Shown: positions 8,900-16,063 of the stretch, piece by piece
Layout: each line of letters opens with the position of its first letter
How positions within the stretch are numbered: the stretch's first letter is position 1
Assembly: GCA_022819855.1 (NCBI GenBank)
Contig: JAJEGN010000020.1
Span: forward strand, 1 to 64,000
Reading direction: 5' to 3'
DNA from: Gammaproteobacteria bacterium
GTDB lineage: Bacteria > Pseudomonadota > Gammaproteobacteria > Steroidobacterales > Rariloculaceae
Length of the DNA stretch: 64,000 nucleotides
Notes under the pieces: generated by a model
Told to the model about the DNA's origin: nothing
The model's database searches: none
What the model saw: the letters and a program-made list of their open reading frames with translations, nothing else
Program-made: the position numbers and the translations under genes

Positions 8900-9502
8900 G
8901 TGTCGTTTCTCAAGAAACTGTTCGGCGTCAACAAACCCGATGAACACGAATATATCCGAGCCATGGTCGAAATGGCAGCGGAGTCTGAACGAACTCACCG
9001 TGGCATGGTCAATTTGTACAATTCCGATGTCGAACTAGGCACTCTCTCGGCACCCTCGACTTTGGCCACCGTCACTCCCACTGGGCGCGGTGTCTATAAG
9101 GCTCGCTTGTTTGGGGCGTTGTTCATCGTATACGCATACGCCGAGTCCGGCCACGCAGAGGCGAACGTCAACGAGATGGTGAACGTAGCGACCGGTGTTG
9201 CGCTGGAGCCCCTAGTCGGCGGCGCCGAACCAAGTCTGGACCGTGACGAAGCAAAGTCCTTTTCCATGGCGTATCTCAAGCCGACGCTGAAGGCCATTAT
9301 CGCGGCCACAAGGGCAGGCCCTTTGTTACCTGGCGATGTATCTGATGAACACGATACTCTAGCTGACCAATTGCATGAGGCGTTAGCAGAGTCAATCGGA
9401 ATCGACTTCTATACGCCAGAGGTACGGGACCGCTTTGCCCTTAATATTATGGGTAACTTGTCTGCCGCCATGGCCCACGCGATCAAGTGGGTCGTTCATT
9501 GA
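8900..9502 (+). CDS. Hypothetical protein, 200 aa (accessory island)
   Basis: I do not recognise this family. It opens with a basic, hydrophobic N-terminus (MSFLKKLFGVNKP) from a GTG start and has no clear signal peptide or long membrane segment. A hydrophobic stretch near residues 68-80 (ARLFGALFIVYAYAES) is too polar-flanked to call a membrane helix with confidence. The C-terminal third looks helical. Base composition is visibly less GC-rich than the ETF-QO gene before it, marking the left edge of the accessory island that runs to about 12.1 kb. It is transcribed towards the decayed HNH gene. Coding seems real because codon structure is consistent throughout. Confidence 0.6.
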   Translation: MSFLKKLFGVNKPDEHEYIRAMVEMAAESERTHRGMVNLYNSDVELGTLSAPSTLATVTPTGRGVYKARLFGALFIVYAYAESGHAEANVNEMVNVATGVALEPLVGGAEPSLDRDEAKSFSMAYLKPTLKAIIAATRAGPLLPGDVSDEHDTLADQLHEALAESIGIDFYTPEVRDRFALNIMGNLSAAMAHAIKWVVH

Positions 9503-9645
9503 TACATGGATTTGTCTTGTTTTTGTTGGGCGTTCAACGGTACGTTGCGACGGCAGAACAGGTATTGTCTGGCGGTAAGCTAGCCGAGGATCGCACAATA
9601 TCTTGCAACTGCGGTGCGCTACGCCCAGCGAGCAACTAAGAGGAA

Positions 9646-9916
9646 TTGTTAATCTCAGGCGTGGACCCCGACACGTACGCAGAGCGCTTCGATGTATTCA
9701 ACTCCCTGCTACCGGCGGCTCACCTCGACGCAGTGTTTGACGCCAGTTTCATCACGATCACCAACGATAGAACGGTGCGACCGTCCGATGCGCTGCCGTC
9801 CTGCGCCCTTTTTGGTTATCGAGCTTGATCAGCCGCTGAAAGTGGTTGGTCAGGAGCGCACTCAAGAGTGTTTCTTGCCGTGGCACCGGAACAAGGTATC
9901 CCGCCACAACGCATAA
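9646..9916 (+). pseudogene. Decayed HNH endonuclease C-terminal remnant (frameshifted)
   Basis: The reading frame from 9646 gives RFDVFNSLLPAAHLDAVFD and then a Phe-Ile-Thr-Ile stretch, which matches the region after the HNH core in restriction-type HNH nucleases (FNGLLL..HLDALFD..LI). That frame ends at 9828, but the next frame continues with VIELDQPLKVV and ends FLPWHRNKV, matching the family's C-terminal WHR motif. The frames join near the T-run at 9809-9813, so a single-base indel is likely. The catalytic N-terminal half is missing upstream; the rest of 9503-9923 shows no other gene. Best read as a dead nuclease. Confidence 0.55.
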
Positions 9917-9923
9917 AGTTCAT

Positions 9924-11180
9924 TCATTCGTTTGCAACATAGGCGGTTGTCTTATAGAAGAGTTTTTCGATGACGTTCGGTTCAACGAACGCTTCCATCA
10001 TGAGTGCCGACAGACGTGCCATGAGCTCTTCGTTCTTTAAATCCTCGATCGAGAATTCCTTGTATACGACATCGTACCGTGCAGGGCCGAGTGTAACGGC
10101 CTCCTCAAACATGCGTGATGCTTCCCATTCGATGTATGAGCGGCAGGACTCTCTATCGGTCCGCCCTCGGCGCGCCAAACTGTCCGGAGGATGTTTCTCA
10201 AATGAATCCAAATATTCGCTCACGCACGATCTGCAAAAGTCCTCTTTGTGTTTCTGAAACCGTTTCTCCAGCGCCACGCGATATTCGGTGATCATCTTGA
10301 GGAGGCGATCCAATTGATGTTTAAGTCGCTCCTTGTCTTTCCGTAGAATAACTCTTCCCCGCCCCTTCAGGTGGTGAAGAAACGTGAGTTCAATGTTCCT
10401 GCGTTCTGTCTCAATATCAGCCTCGTTTACTTCCACTTGCTCCATGCCTTCATCGGTCGATATCGATATCTTCTCCCTCTGTGCTAAGTCGATAGGGATT
10501 GAAAGCTTGGATTCGATTGTGGCCCTGAGCGTTTCGTCACTTAATTTTTGAAATTCGTGTGGCAACTTGATCTTTCGGGTACTAAACTTGCTATTGCGCA
10601 CTGTTAGTTCAATAAATTGAACCTCGGATTGAAAAACAGTCAGTCGACGTGTCAAGTCAGCCGGTTGCGGCGGGTTGGCTTCCAGGTTCTCTTCCATTTC
10701 CGCTACGCGACTTGGCGCCATTCCCTGAAAACCGACTTCCTGCACTCCCTCGGCGACGCCGCTGGCTTGCGCAAGTTTGTTCGTAGCCTGCCCTGAAATG
10801 ACGATGGCGTTGGGTTTTTTGCTGGTGGTCGATCCAGCCTCGATATTGCGCGAGACTGGTGCGTAGAGGATCGCGTGGTCATCGAATATCACAACACCGA
10901 TCCGTACACCGGGGTGTTCGCGAAGATCGAACATGTGTTCAACGCTTGCCCTGCGAATTACGCTCAGTGCCTCCGTGTCCCCATAGCCCATACGGTAGAC
11001 TTCTGGATCCGCGTCCAGGACGATCACAAGAGAGAGTTCCGCGAGGTCGTTCATTCGCCCGGCGAGAGCACGCGCAACGTCTGTACTCAGCCCAGGTGCG
11101 ATAACAGCAAGGCGATCTTTCGCACTACGGATAAGTGAGATCAACTGTTCGTCGGCGGCGGTGGTAAACGTGGGTGTCAT
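9924..11180 (-). CDS. PLD-like domain protein with long coiled/helical C-terminal region
   Basis: 418 residues, family not firmly recognised. The first ~130 residues look like a degenerate phospholipase D-like half: LISLIRSAKDRLAVIAPGLS is a typical opening strand-helix, and VVIFDDHAILYAP resembles the strand around an HKD motif, but the HxK residues are absent, so catalysis is doubtful. Residues ~150-300 hold several Glu/Arg/Lys-rich helices, and the C-terminal part is charged and helical with CRSCVSEYLDSF. Base composition is near 50% GC, unlike the flanks. It lies 218 bases downstream of the NYN-domain gene on the same strand; that gap holds no convincing gene. A role in nucleic acid recognition or defence is inference from context only. 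Confidence 0.65.
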   Translation of the reverse strand: MTPTFTTAADEQLISLIRSAKDRLAVIAPGLSTDVARALAGRMNDLAELSLVIVLDADPEVYRMGYGDTEALSVIRRASVEHMFDLREHPGVRIGVVIFDDHAILYAPVSRNIEAGSTTSKKPNAIVISGQATNKLAQASGVAEGVQEVGFQGMAPSRVAEMEENLEANPPQPADLTRRLTVFQSEVQFIELTVRNSKFSTRKIKLPHEFQKLSDETLRATIESKLSIPIDLAQREKISISTDEGMEQVEVNEADIETERRNIELTFLHHLKGRGRVILRKDKERLKHQLDRLLKMITEYRVALEKRFQKHKEDFCRSCVSEYLDSFEKHPPDSLARRGRTDRESCRSYIEWEASRMFEEAVTLGPARYDVVYKEFSIEDLKNEELMARLSALMMEAFVEPNVIEKLFYKTTAYVANE

Positions 11181-11398
11181 ATCAACTAACCCTCGATGGT
11201 GCTGAGTCTATGTCGCGGGCGATTGTCGGATGGCCAAGCACCGATCAGCCGTCAAAGCGAAGCTCTCCCGTTCGGTTTGGCTACAAGCTGGTTAGACGGT
11301 TTAGGGGCGCAGGCGAAATCCGTTCGATCGGGTTCCGCTTTGCCGAACGAAATGATGTAATTTTGGACACCAAACCATTGCTGCAGCGTTAACATGCC

Positions 11399-12013
11399 CT
11401 AGTCCATCTGCAGGACCAAATCCGCATGCTCTCGCATATCGTCAACGATCCTGTGTCCAAGCGAGACCAGGAATAGTTGAGTACCGTCGCGCCGTGCGAA
11501 TTTCATGGCTGGCACGAAATCGCTGTCTCCGGTTACCAGCACAATCGCGTCAACGTGTTTCTTCAGCGCCAGTGACGCAATGTCAAGACCAACCCGCATA
11601 TCGACACCTTTCTGATGGACATTTGGTACAAGGTCGTTTGACGTTATGGTCAGCTCCGGCTGATCCTGGGGCAGCCGATGCGCATTCAGAGTCCAGCCTC
11701 TAAATCGAAGCTCTCCCATTCGTAAAGCCATAAACGGCGCATTTTGTAAATCGCGGTGCAGGCGTTCGTTCCGTCGTGCAAGCGGCGTGTCGCCGAAGCG
11801 AACGGTTTCGCCGGCGAGTGGTTTTCGGCCGGTGGACCTCAACGGTGGGGCGTCGTAGAAGTAGACGCGGTGAAGCAGCAAGCCACTCAGGACAGCGTGC
11901 TCACACACGCCCTCAACAAATGCGTTGACGGATGCCGCGGTGAGAGGGTTCTCCCTTGATCCGAGCTTGCGCTTCAAGAAGCCGCCGTCTATGAGAATTG
12001 CGAACCGGCGCAA
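11399..12013 (-). CDS. NYN domain (PIN-like, LabA/DUF88 type) protein
   Basis: 204 residues spanning essentially one NYN domain, the PIN-like fold found in predicted RNases. Acidic positions expected at the metal site are visible: Asp9 in FAILIDGG, Asp in KGVDMRVGLDIASL and the Asp pair in VLVTGDSDFVPAM. The start is a TTG at 12013; the family usually begins within a few residues of the first strand, and no better start lies in frame, although no clear ribosome site is seen. It is upstream of the PLD-like gene and may be co-transcribed with it. Low GC and unusual start suggest transfer. Likely cytoplasmic RNA cleavage; the target is unknown. Confidence 0.85.
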   Translation of the reverse strand: MRRFAILIDGGFLKRKLGSRENPLTAASVNAFVEGVCEHAVLSGLLLHRVYFYDAPPLRSTGRKPLAGETVRFGDTPLARRNERLHRDLQNAPFMALRMGELRFRGWTLNAHRLPQDQPELTITSNDLVPNVHQKGVDMRVGLDIASLALKKHVDAIVLVTGDSDFVPAMKFARRDGTQLFLVSLGHRIVDDMREHADLVLQMD

Positions 12014-12172
12014 GAGGAGTGATCCAAAGGTGAGATTGCCGCAACCGTACGCGGGGCCTAGACCCTCTTGGATTGTAGCGTACGGCGCGGCGCGTTTTTA
12101 TGGAGAGAATCAAGGATAACGTCACCAGCGTACGCGAGCAAGCGGACCGAGCAGACCAGCAATTTGTGTCGC

Positions 12173-13753
12173 TCAGCCACCGGTCGCGCGAGCGAGAACC
12201 TCCGCGACGTCTTCATGCACGTCACCGCCGCGGCTCAGGCGTCCCGACGCCGCGTCGAGCGGCGATTGGCCGATGGCGTCGACGATGTCGGCCTCGGCGC
12301 CGTTGTCGAGCATGAATTCGACCACGCGGGTCCAGCCCCGTCCCGCGGCGGAGTAGATGGCCGTCTGGCCTTCGCGGTCCGTCATCCGACTCAGGCGTGC
12401 GATGCGGGCGCTGCGGCTGTGGATGTCGGTGACGCGGGCGTTGATGTCGGCGCCGGCCGCGAGCAGGATCTCGAACGATTCGATGACCTTGTCCTCAATG
12501 AACTCGTCGGTCGCGAAGCGCGGTGAGCGGTTGCTGCCGAAGTTGCTGTCGCGTACGCCGATGCCGGCGGCCGCCATGAACGGCGTGACACCCATGACGT
12601 TCGGGAGGTCCACATGAGCGCCGTGCTCGAGGAGCAGTTGCATCGCCTCGTGGTCGTGAGTGATCGCAGCGCGCAGCAGCGGCGTTGCGCCGGTCGTGAG
12701 CAGGTCGTCGTTGAACCGCTGGCTGTTGCCGCCGCGGCCGACGCGATGCATGTTGAGCTGGGTGTTGACGTCGACGCCGGCGGCGAGGAGTCGCCGAACG
12801 ATATCCATGGCAGTGGTATCGGCCGAAGCCGTCGCACCCGGAATCGTATCGGTACCCGAACCGCGCAGGCCGCCGAGCACCTCGCGCGACAGGTAGGTAT
12901 TCATGTCGACGGCGAGATAAAGCGCCGTGCGTCCCCACCAGTCAGACAGGTGCGGATTCGCGTCGGAGTCGAGCAGCAGCGTCGCCGTGTCGAATTCATA
13001 GTTGTCGATCGCGATCATGAGCGGCGTCACGCCGTCGGGCGTCGGGCGATCGACGGGCTCGCCCCCTGCCAGGATCGCGGCAGCGCAGTCGATGCAGCCG
13101 GATCGGGCCGCGTAGAGGAGCGGCGTCAGGCCTCCCGTCGGGCGGTACTGGGCGCGCGGCTCCGAAGTGATCTGCGCGCCCCAGTCGTTCGCGAACGCGC
13201 GGGCGCCGACATCGGCGCCGTGCTCGATCAGATAGCGCGTGATGTCCGCATGCCGCCCTTCGGCCGCCCACATCAACGCGGTCTGGCCGCGCCAGGATTC
13301 GCGGGCGTTGACATCGGCGCCGTGTTCGACGAGGAGCCTCGCGATCTCGAGCGAGCCGCTGCGGGCCGCGAGCATCAGCGCCGTCTGTTCGTCGAGATTC
13401 GGAGACTCCGTGTCCGCCCCGGCCTCGAGCAGCATGGCGACGAGCCCCGCGTCGGCGACCTTGACGGCCTCGGCGATGGGGCTCGAGCCGTAGCGGTTTA
13501 CCGCGTCAGCGCTGGCTTCGTGCTCGAGCAGGCGCTGCACAAGTTCGGTATCGATCCTGTAGACGGCCCAATGCAACGGCGTCGTACCGTCGCCCTGTGC
13601 GGCGTTGACATCGGCGCCCTCGTCGATGAGCTCGAGCGCGGCCTGCCGGCTGCCGTTCTGGATCAGGTCGGCGAGCGTGTTCTGGGCGCCGGCGGTACCG
13701 AACGCCAGGGAGCCCATGATCGCGAGCAGCAAGCTCCTGGTGTTGTTGCTCAT
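12173..13753 (-). CDS. Exported ankyrin-repeat protein
   Basis: 526 residues with a signal peptide (MSNNTRSLLLAIMGSLAFGT, cleaved near AGA) followed by about a dozen ankyrin repeats. Typical units read TALMLAARSGSLEIARLLV and EHGADVNAR; several repeats carry insertions, such as between residues ~180 and 200 and around the repeat near residue 290. No catalytic domain is present, so the protein probably serves as a periplasmic binding scaffold. It is the last gene of a four-gene operon, 20 bases after the MBL-fold gene, with a GGGAG ribosome site before its ATG. In such clusters the ankyrin protein is often found with DUF1592 and DUF1552 proteins; the joint role is not established. Confidence 0.88.
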   Translation of the reverse strand: MSNNTRSLLLAIMGSLAFGTAGAQNTLADLIQNGSRQAALELIDEGADVNAAQGDGTTPLHWAVYRIDTELVQRLLEHEASADAVNRYGSSPIAEAVKVADAGLVAMLLEAGADTESPNLDEQTALMLAARSGSLEIARLLVEHGADVNARESWRGQTALMWAAEGRHADITRYLIEHGADVGARAFANDWGAQITSEPRAQYRPTGGLTPLLYAARSGCIDCAAAILAGGEPVDRPTPDGVTPLMIAIDNYEFDTATLLLDSDANPHLSDWWGRTALYLAVDMNTYLSREVLGGLRGSGTDTIPGATASADTTAMDIVRRLLAAGVDVNTQLNMHRVGRGGNSQRFNDDLLTTGATPLLRAAITHDHEAMQLLLEHGAHVDLPNVMGVTPFMAAAGIGVRDSNFGSNRSPRFATDEFIEDKVIESFEILLAAGADINARVTDIHSRSARIARLSRMTDREGQTAIYSAAGRGWTRVVEFMLDNGAEADIVDAIGQSPLDAASGRLSRGGDVHEDVAEVLARATGG

Positions 13754-13773
13754 ATTTCGCTCCCGCCGGCCCG

Positions 13774-14706
13774 CTAGACGATGTCGGGCATGAGCTTGTT
13801 GTGATGTGCCCAGAACCCCTTGTGCATGTCGTAGAGCAGTTTGAAAGGGTCGTCGAACGTCCGGTCGAGGCCGTCGAGGACGCCGGTCGTGAGCATGTCC
13901 TCGGCCGTCTCGCCGAGCCTGACGTGCTCGACCATGCGCTCGAAGAGTTCGAGCATGAGATCGTGCTCGGCCTGGAGCTCCGCACGGCCGAAGACCGGGC
14001 CGTAGCTCGGCACGAATCGCGTATCGGCGTCGCTGAGTTCAAGAAGCTGCGCGAGCGAATCGACGCGGCCGCCGAGCCAGCCGCCGCCGAACCAGTCAAA
14101 TACCGGATCGCGGACCCGCGACACGACATCCCCGACCGCTATGACGTTGAGGTCGGGGAACGCCACGTAGAGATCGCCGTCGGTATGCGCAAGGATCATG
14201 TAGCCGTACTCGATCCGTTGCCCGCCGATGCGGGTTGAGGCTTCGGTGTAGGTCGTCTCGGTCGGCAGAGCCGCGTTTGACAGCGGGAGTTCGTAGCGGT
14301 CTTCGGTCGGCAGGTAATAGCCCGCGGCCAGCCGCTGTCGGGTTTTCTCGTGCGCAAAGATCGTCGTGCCGCGCTCGCCGAATACTGCGTTTGAGCCGAT
14401 CTGCTCGTGATGCCAGTGCGTGTTGAAAACCGCGGCAACCGCCTCGCCAGACAACTCATCGAGCGTCGCGAGCACGGCGTCGCGCGACGCGGCGGCGCCC
14501 GTGTCGACAAGCACGCGGCCTTCGCCGGTCTCAAGTACGAGGATGTTGCCGCCCGCGCCCTCGATCAGCGCAAGCTCGGCAGTAAGCCGTGACACCGTGA
14601 GGCCGCCGGCCGCCATGGCGAAACGCGGCCATGGCAGGATCGCCGCGCCCGCGAGACCCTGGAGCACTGTCCGGCGGTCGGTCATGCTGGCCCCCGTGGC
14701 GCCCAT
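13774..14706 (-). CDS. Tat-type MBL-fold metallo-hydrolase-like protein
   Basis: 310 residues (303 if the ATG at 14685 is used) with a Tat-like leader, TDRRTVLQGLAGAAILP. The metallo-beta-lactamase fold is seen in ILVLETGEGRVLVDTG, the zinc loop NTHWHHEQIGSN, HTDGDLYVAF and VIAVGDVV. The zinc loop is unusual: the normal HxHxDH pattern reads HWHHEQ, with Glu for Asp and Gln for His, so the second metal site is probably altered. It starts 6 bases after the DUF1552 stop and is followed by the ankyrin gene, so it is within an operon. The substrate is unknown; quinoprotein-relay type exported MBL proteins are the closest known look-alikes. Confidence 0.85.
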   Translation of the reverse strand: MGATGASMTDRRTVLQGLAGAAILPWPRFAMAAGGLTVSRLTAELALIEGAGGNILVLETGEGRVLVDTGAAASRDAVLATLDELSGEAVAAVFNTHWHHEQIGSNAVFGERGTTIFAHEKTRQRLAAGYYLPTEDRYELPLSNAALPTETTYTEASTRIGGQRIEYGYMILAHTDGDLYVAFPDLNVIAVGDVVSRVRDPVFDWFGGGWLGGRVDSLAQLLELSDADTRFVPSYGPVFGRAELQAEHDLMLELFERMVEHVRLGETAEDMLTTGVLDGLDRTFDDPFKLLYDMHKGFWAHHNKLMPDIV

Positions 14707-14712
14707 CGGTTC

Positions 14713-16059
14713 CTAGACCCCGGCAATCTCGCCCGTGCTGTCGGCCAGGCTCGTGCGTTCGAGACCGGCCTTGTTGACGATCGTCAGGTGCAGGTTCGCG
14801 AGCGGCGTGCGCTCGGGCAGCTCGATGTGCTGGCCGCCGCGAAGCGTCCCGCAGCCGCCGCCGACGAGAATGTTCGGCAGCGGATAGTTGTTGTGCCGGT
14901 CGCTGTTGCTCATGTTCGAACCGTACAGAAGCATCGAGTTGTCGAGCAGCGAACCTTCGCCGTCGGGGATCTGCGCGAGCCTGTCCACGAAGTCGGCGAA
15001 GCGCTCGACGTGGTAGCGCTGAACCCGCACGAGCTTCTCGATGCGCTGAAGGTTGTTCGCATGGTGCGAGAGCGGGTGGAAGGCATCCGGCACGCCGATG
15101 TGGTTGTACGTCCGGTTCGTGCCTTCGCCCACCATGAAATAGGTCGCGACGCGGGTCACGTTCGCCTGGTAGGCCAGTGCAATCAGGTCGAACATCAGCC
15201 GCAGCTGCTCGTCGAAATCGGCCAGCTCGCCGATCGGCGTGTCGGGCAGCTCGATGCCCGTGAGATCGCGCTCCGACGCCTTCGCGACGCGCCGTTCCGT
15301 TTCGCGCACGGACTCAAGATAGTCGCTCAGGACCTCCCGGTCGCGCGGTCCGAGTTCACGCTGCAGTTCGTGGGAACGCTCGTTGATGAGGTCGAGGATG
15401 CTGCGCGTACGTCCGGCGATGATCTCGCGTTCCTCGGGCGTGTCGCCCGCGCCGAAGAGCTGTACGAACACCTTGCGCGGATTGAATTCCATCGGCAGCG
15501 GCGTCGTGGCGTTGCGAAACGACAGCGTCGAACTGTAGTAGCAGGCGCTGCCGCCCGTGCACGAGGCGCTCTGCAGCGTCGTCTCGGACGCGACCTCGAG
15601 CGAGGGCAGCACCGTGTCCTGGCCGATGCGCTCGGCGATGAGCTGGTCGATGGTCGGCGCCATCGACGCACCGGTCGCTTCGGGCTCGGGCGAAACGCCA
15701 CTGAGCCAGGTTGCCGGTACGAGCGTGTGTACGGAGTTGCGCGGCGCCTTGTTCTCGAGTTCGCCGAACGATGCGACGTAGTGCTTGTATTGTTCGAGCG
15801 GCTCGAGGATCGGGCTGAGCGTGAACTCCTCGCCCGCGCCGCTCGGCGTCCAGTGGTCCATCTCGGCGCCGTAGGGGGTGTTCCACATGATCGCGCCATG
15901 CGGCAGGTAGAAGAAACCGGCCTTGAGTTTCGGAGCCGCGGCCGTCTGCGCAAGCGCGGTAGCGGCCGGGACCATCGCGTCGAGCAGGGGCAGTCCCAGC
16001 GAGATGCCCGCGGCCCGAAGTACCGTACGACGCGAAAGATGTTTTCTGGTCAAAAACAT
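14713..16059 (-). CDS. DUF1552 domain protein, Tat-type signal
   Basis: About 448 residues. ATG at 16059 follows a GGGAG site and opens a Tat-like leader (LSRRTVLRAAGISLGLPLL). The mature region matches DUF1552, which is related to sulfatase-like/DUF1501 folds: AGFFYLPHGAIMWNTP near the N-terminus, SCTGGSACYYSSTLSF in the middle and LLYGSNMSNSDRHNNYPLP near the C-terminus. The family function is unknown. It starts 4 bases after the stop of the DUF1592 gene, and that pairing is widely conserved in planctomycetes and proteobacteria, which implies joint action outside the cytoplasm. The longer open frame upstream is shadow coding of the DUF1592 gene. Confidence 0.92.
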   Translation of the reverse strand: MFLTRKHLSRRTVLRAAGISLGLPLLDAMVPAATALAQTAAAPKLKAGFFYLPHGAIMWNTPYGAEMDHWTPSGAGEEFTLSPILEPLEQYKHYVASFGELENKAPRNSVHTLVPATWLSGVSPEPEATGASMAPTIDQLIAERIGQDTVLPSLEVASETTLQSASCTGGSACYYSSTLSFRNATTPLPMEFNPRKVFVQLFGAGDTPEEREIIAGRTRSILDLINERSHELQRELGPRDREVLSDYLESVRETERRVAKASERDLTGIELPDTPIGELADFDEQLRLMFDLIALAYQANVTRVATYFMVGEGTNRTYNHIGVPDAFHPLSHHANNLQRIEKLVRVQRYHVERFADFVDRLAQIPDGEGSLLDNSMLLYGSNMSNSDRHNNYPLPNILVGGGCGTLRGGQHIELPERTPLANLHLTIVNKAGLERTSLADSTGEIAGV

Positions 16060-16063
16060 GGCG

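Noticed and set aside
11174..11392. 72-codon frame in the gap between the PLD-like and NYN genes
   Set aside because: No homology pattern or ribosome site; it overlaps the start of the PLD-like gene on the other strand and is probably chance.
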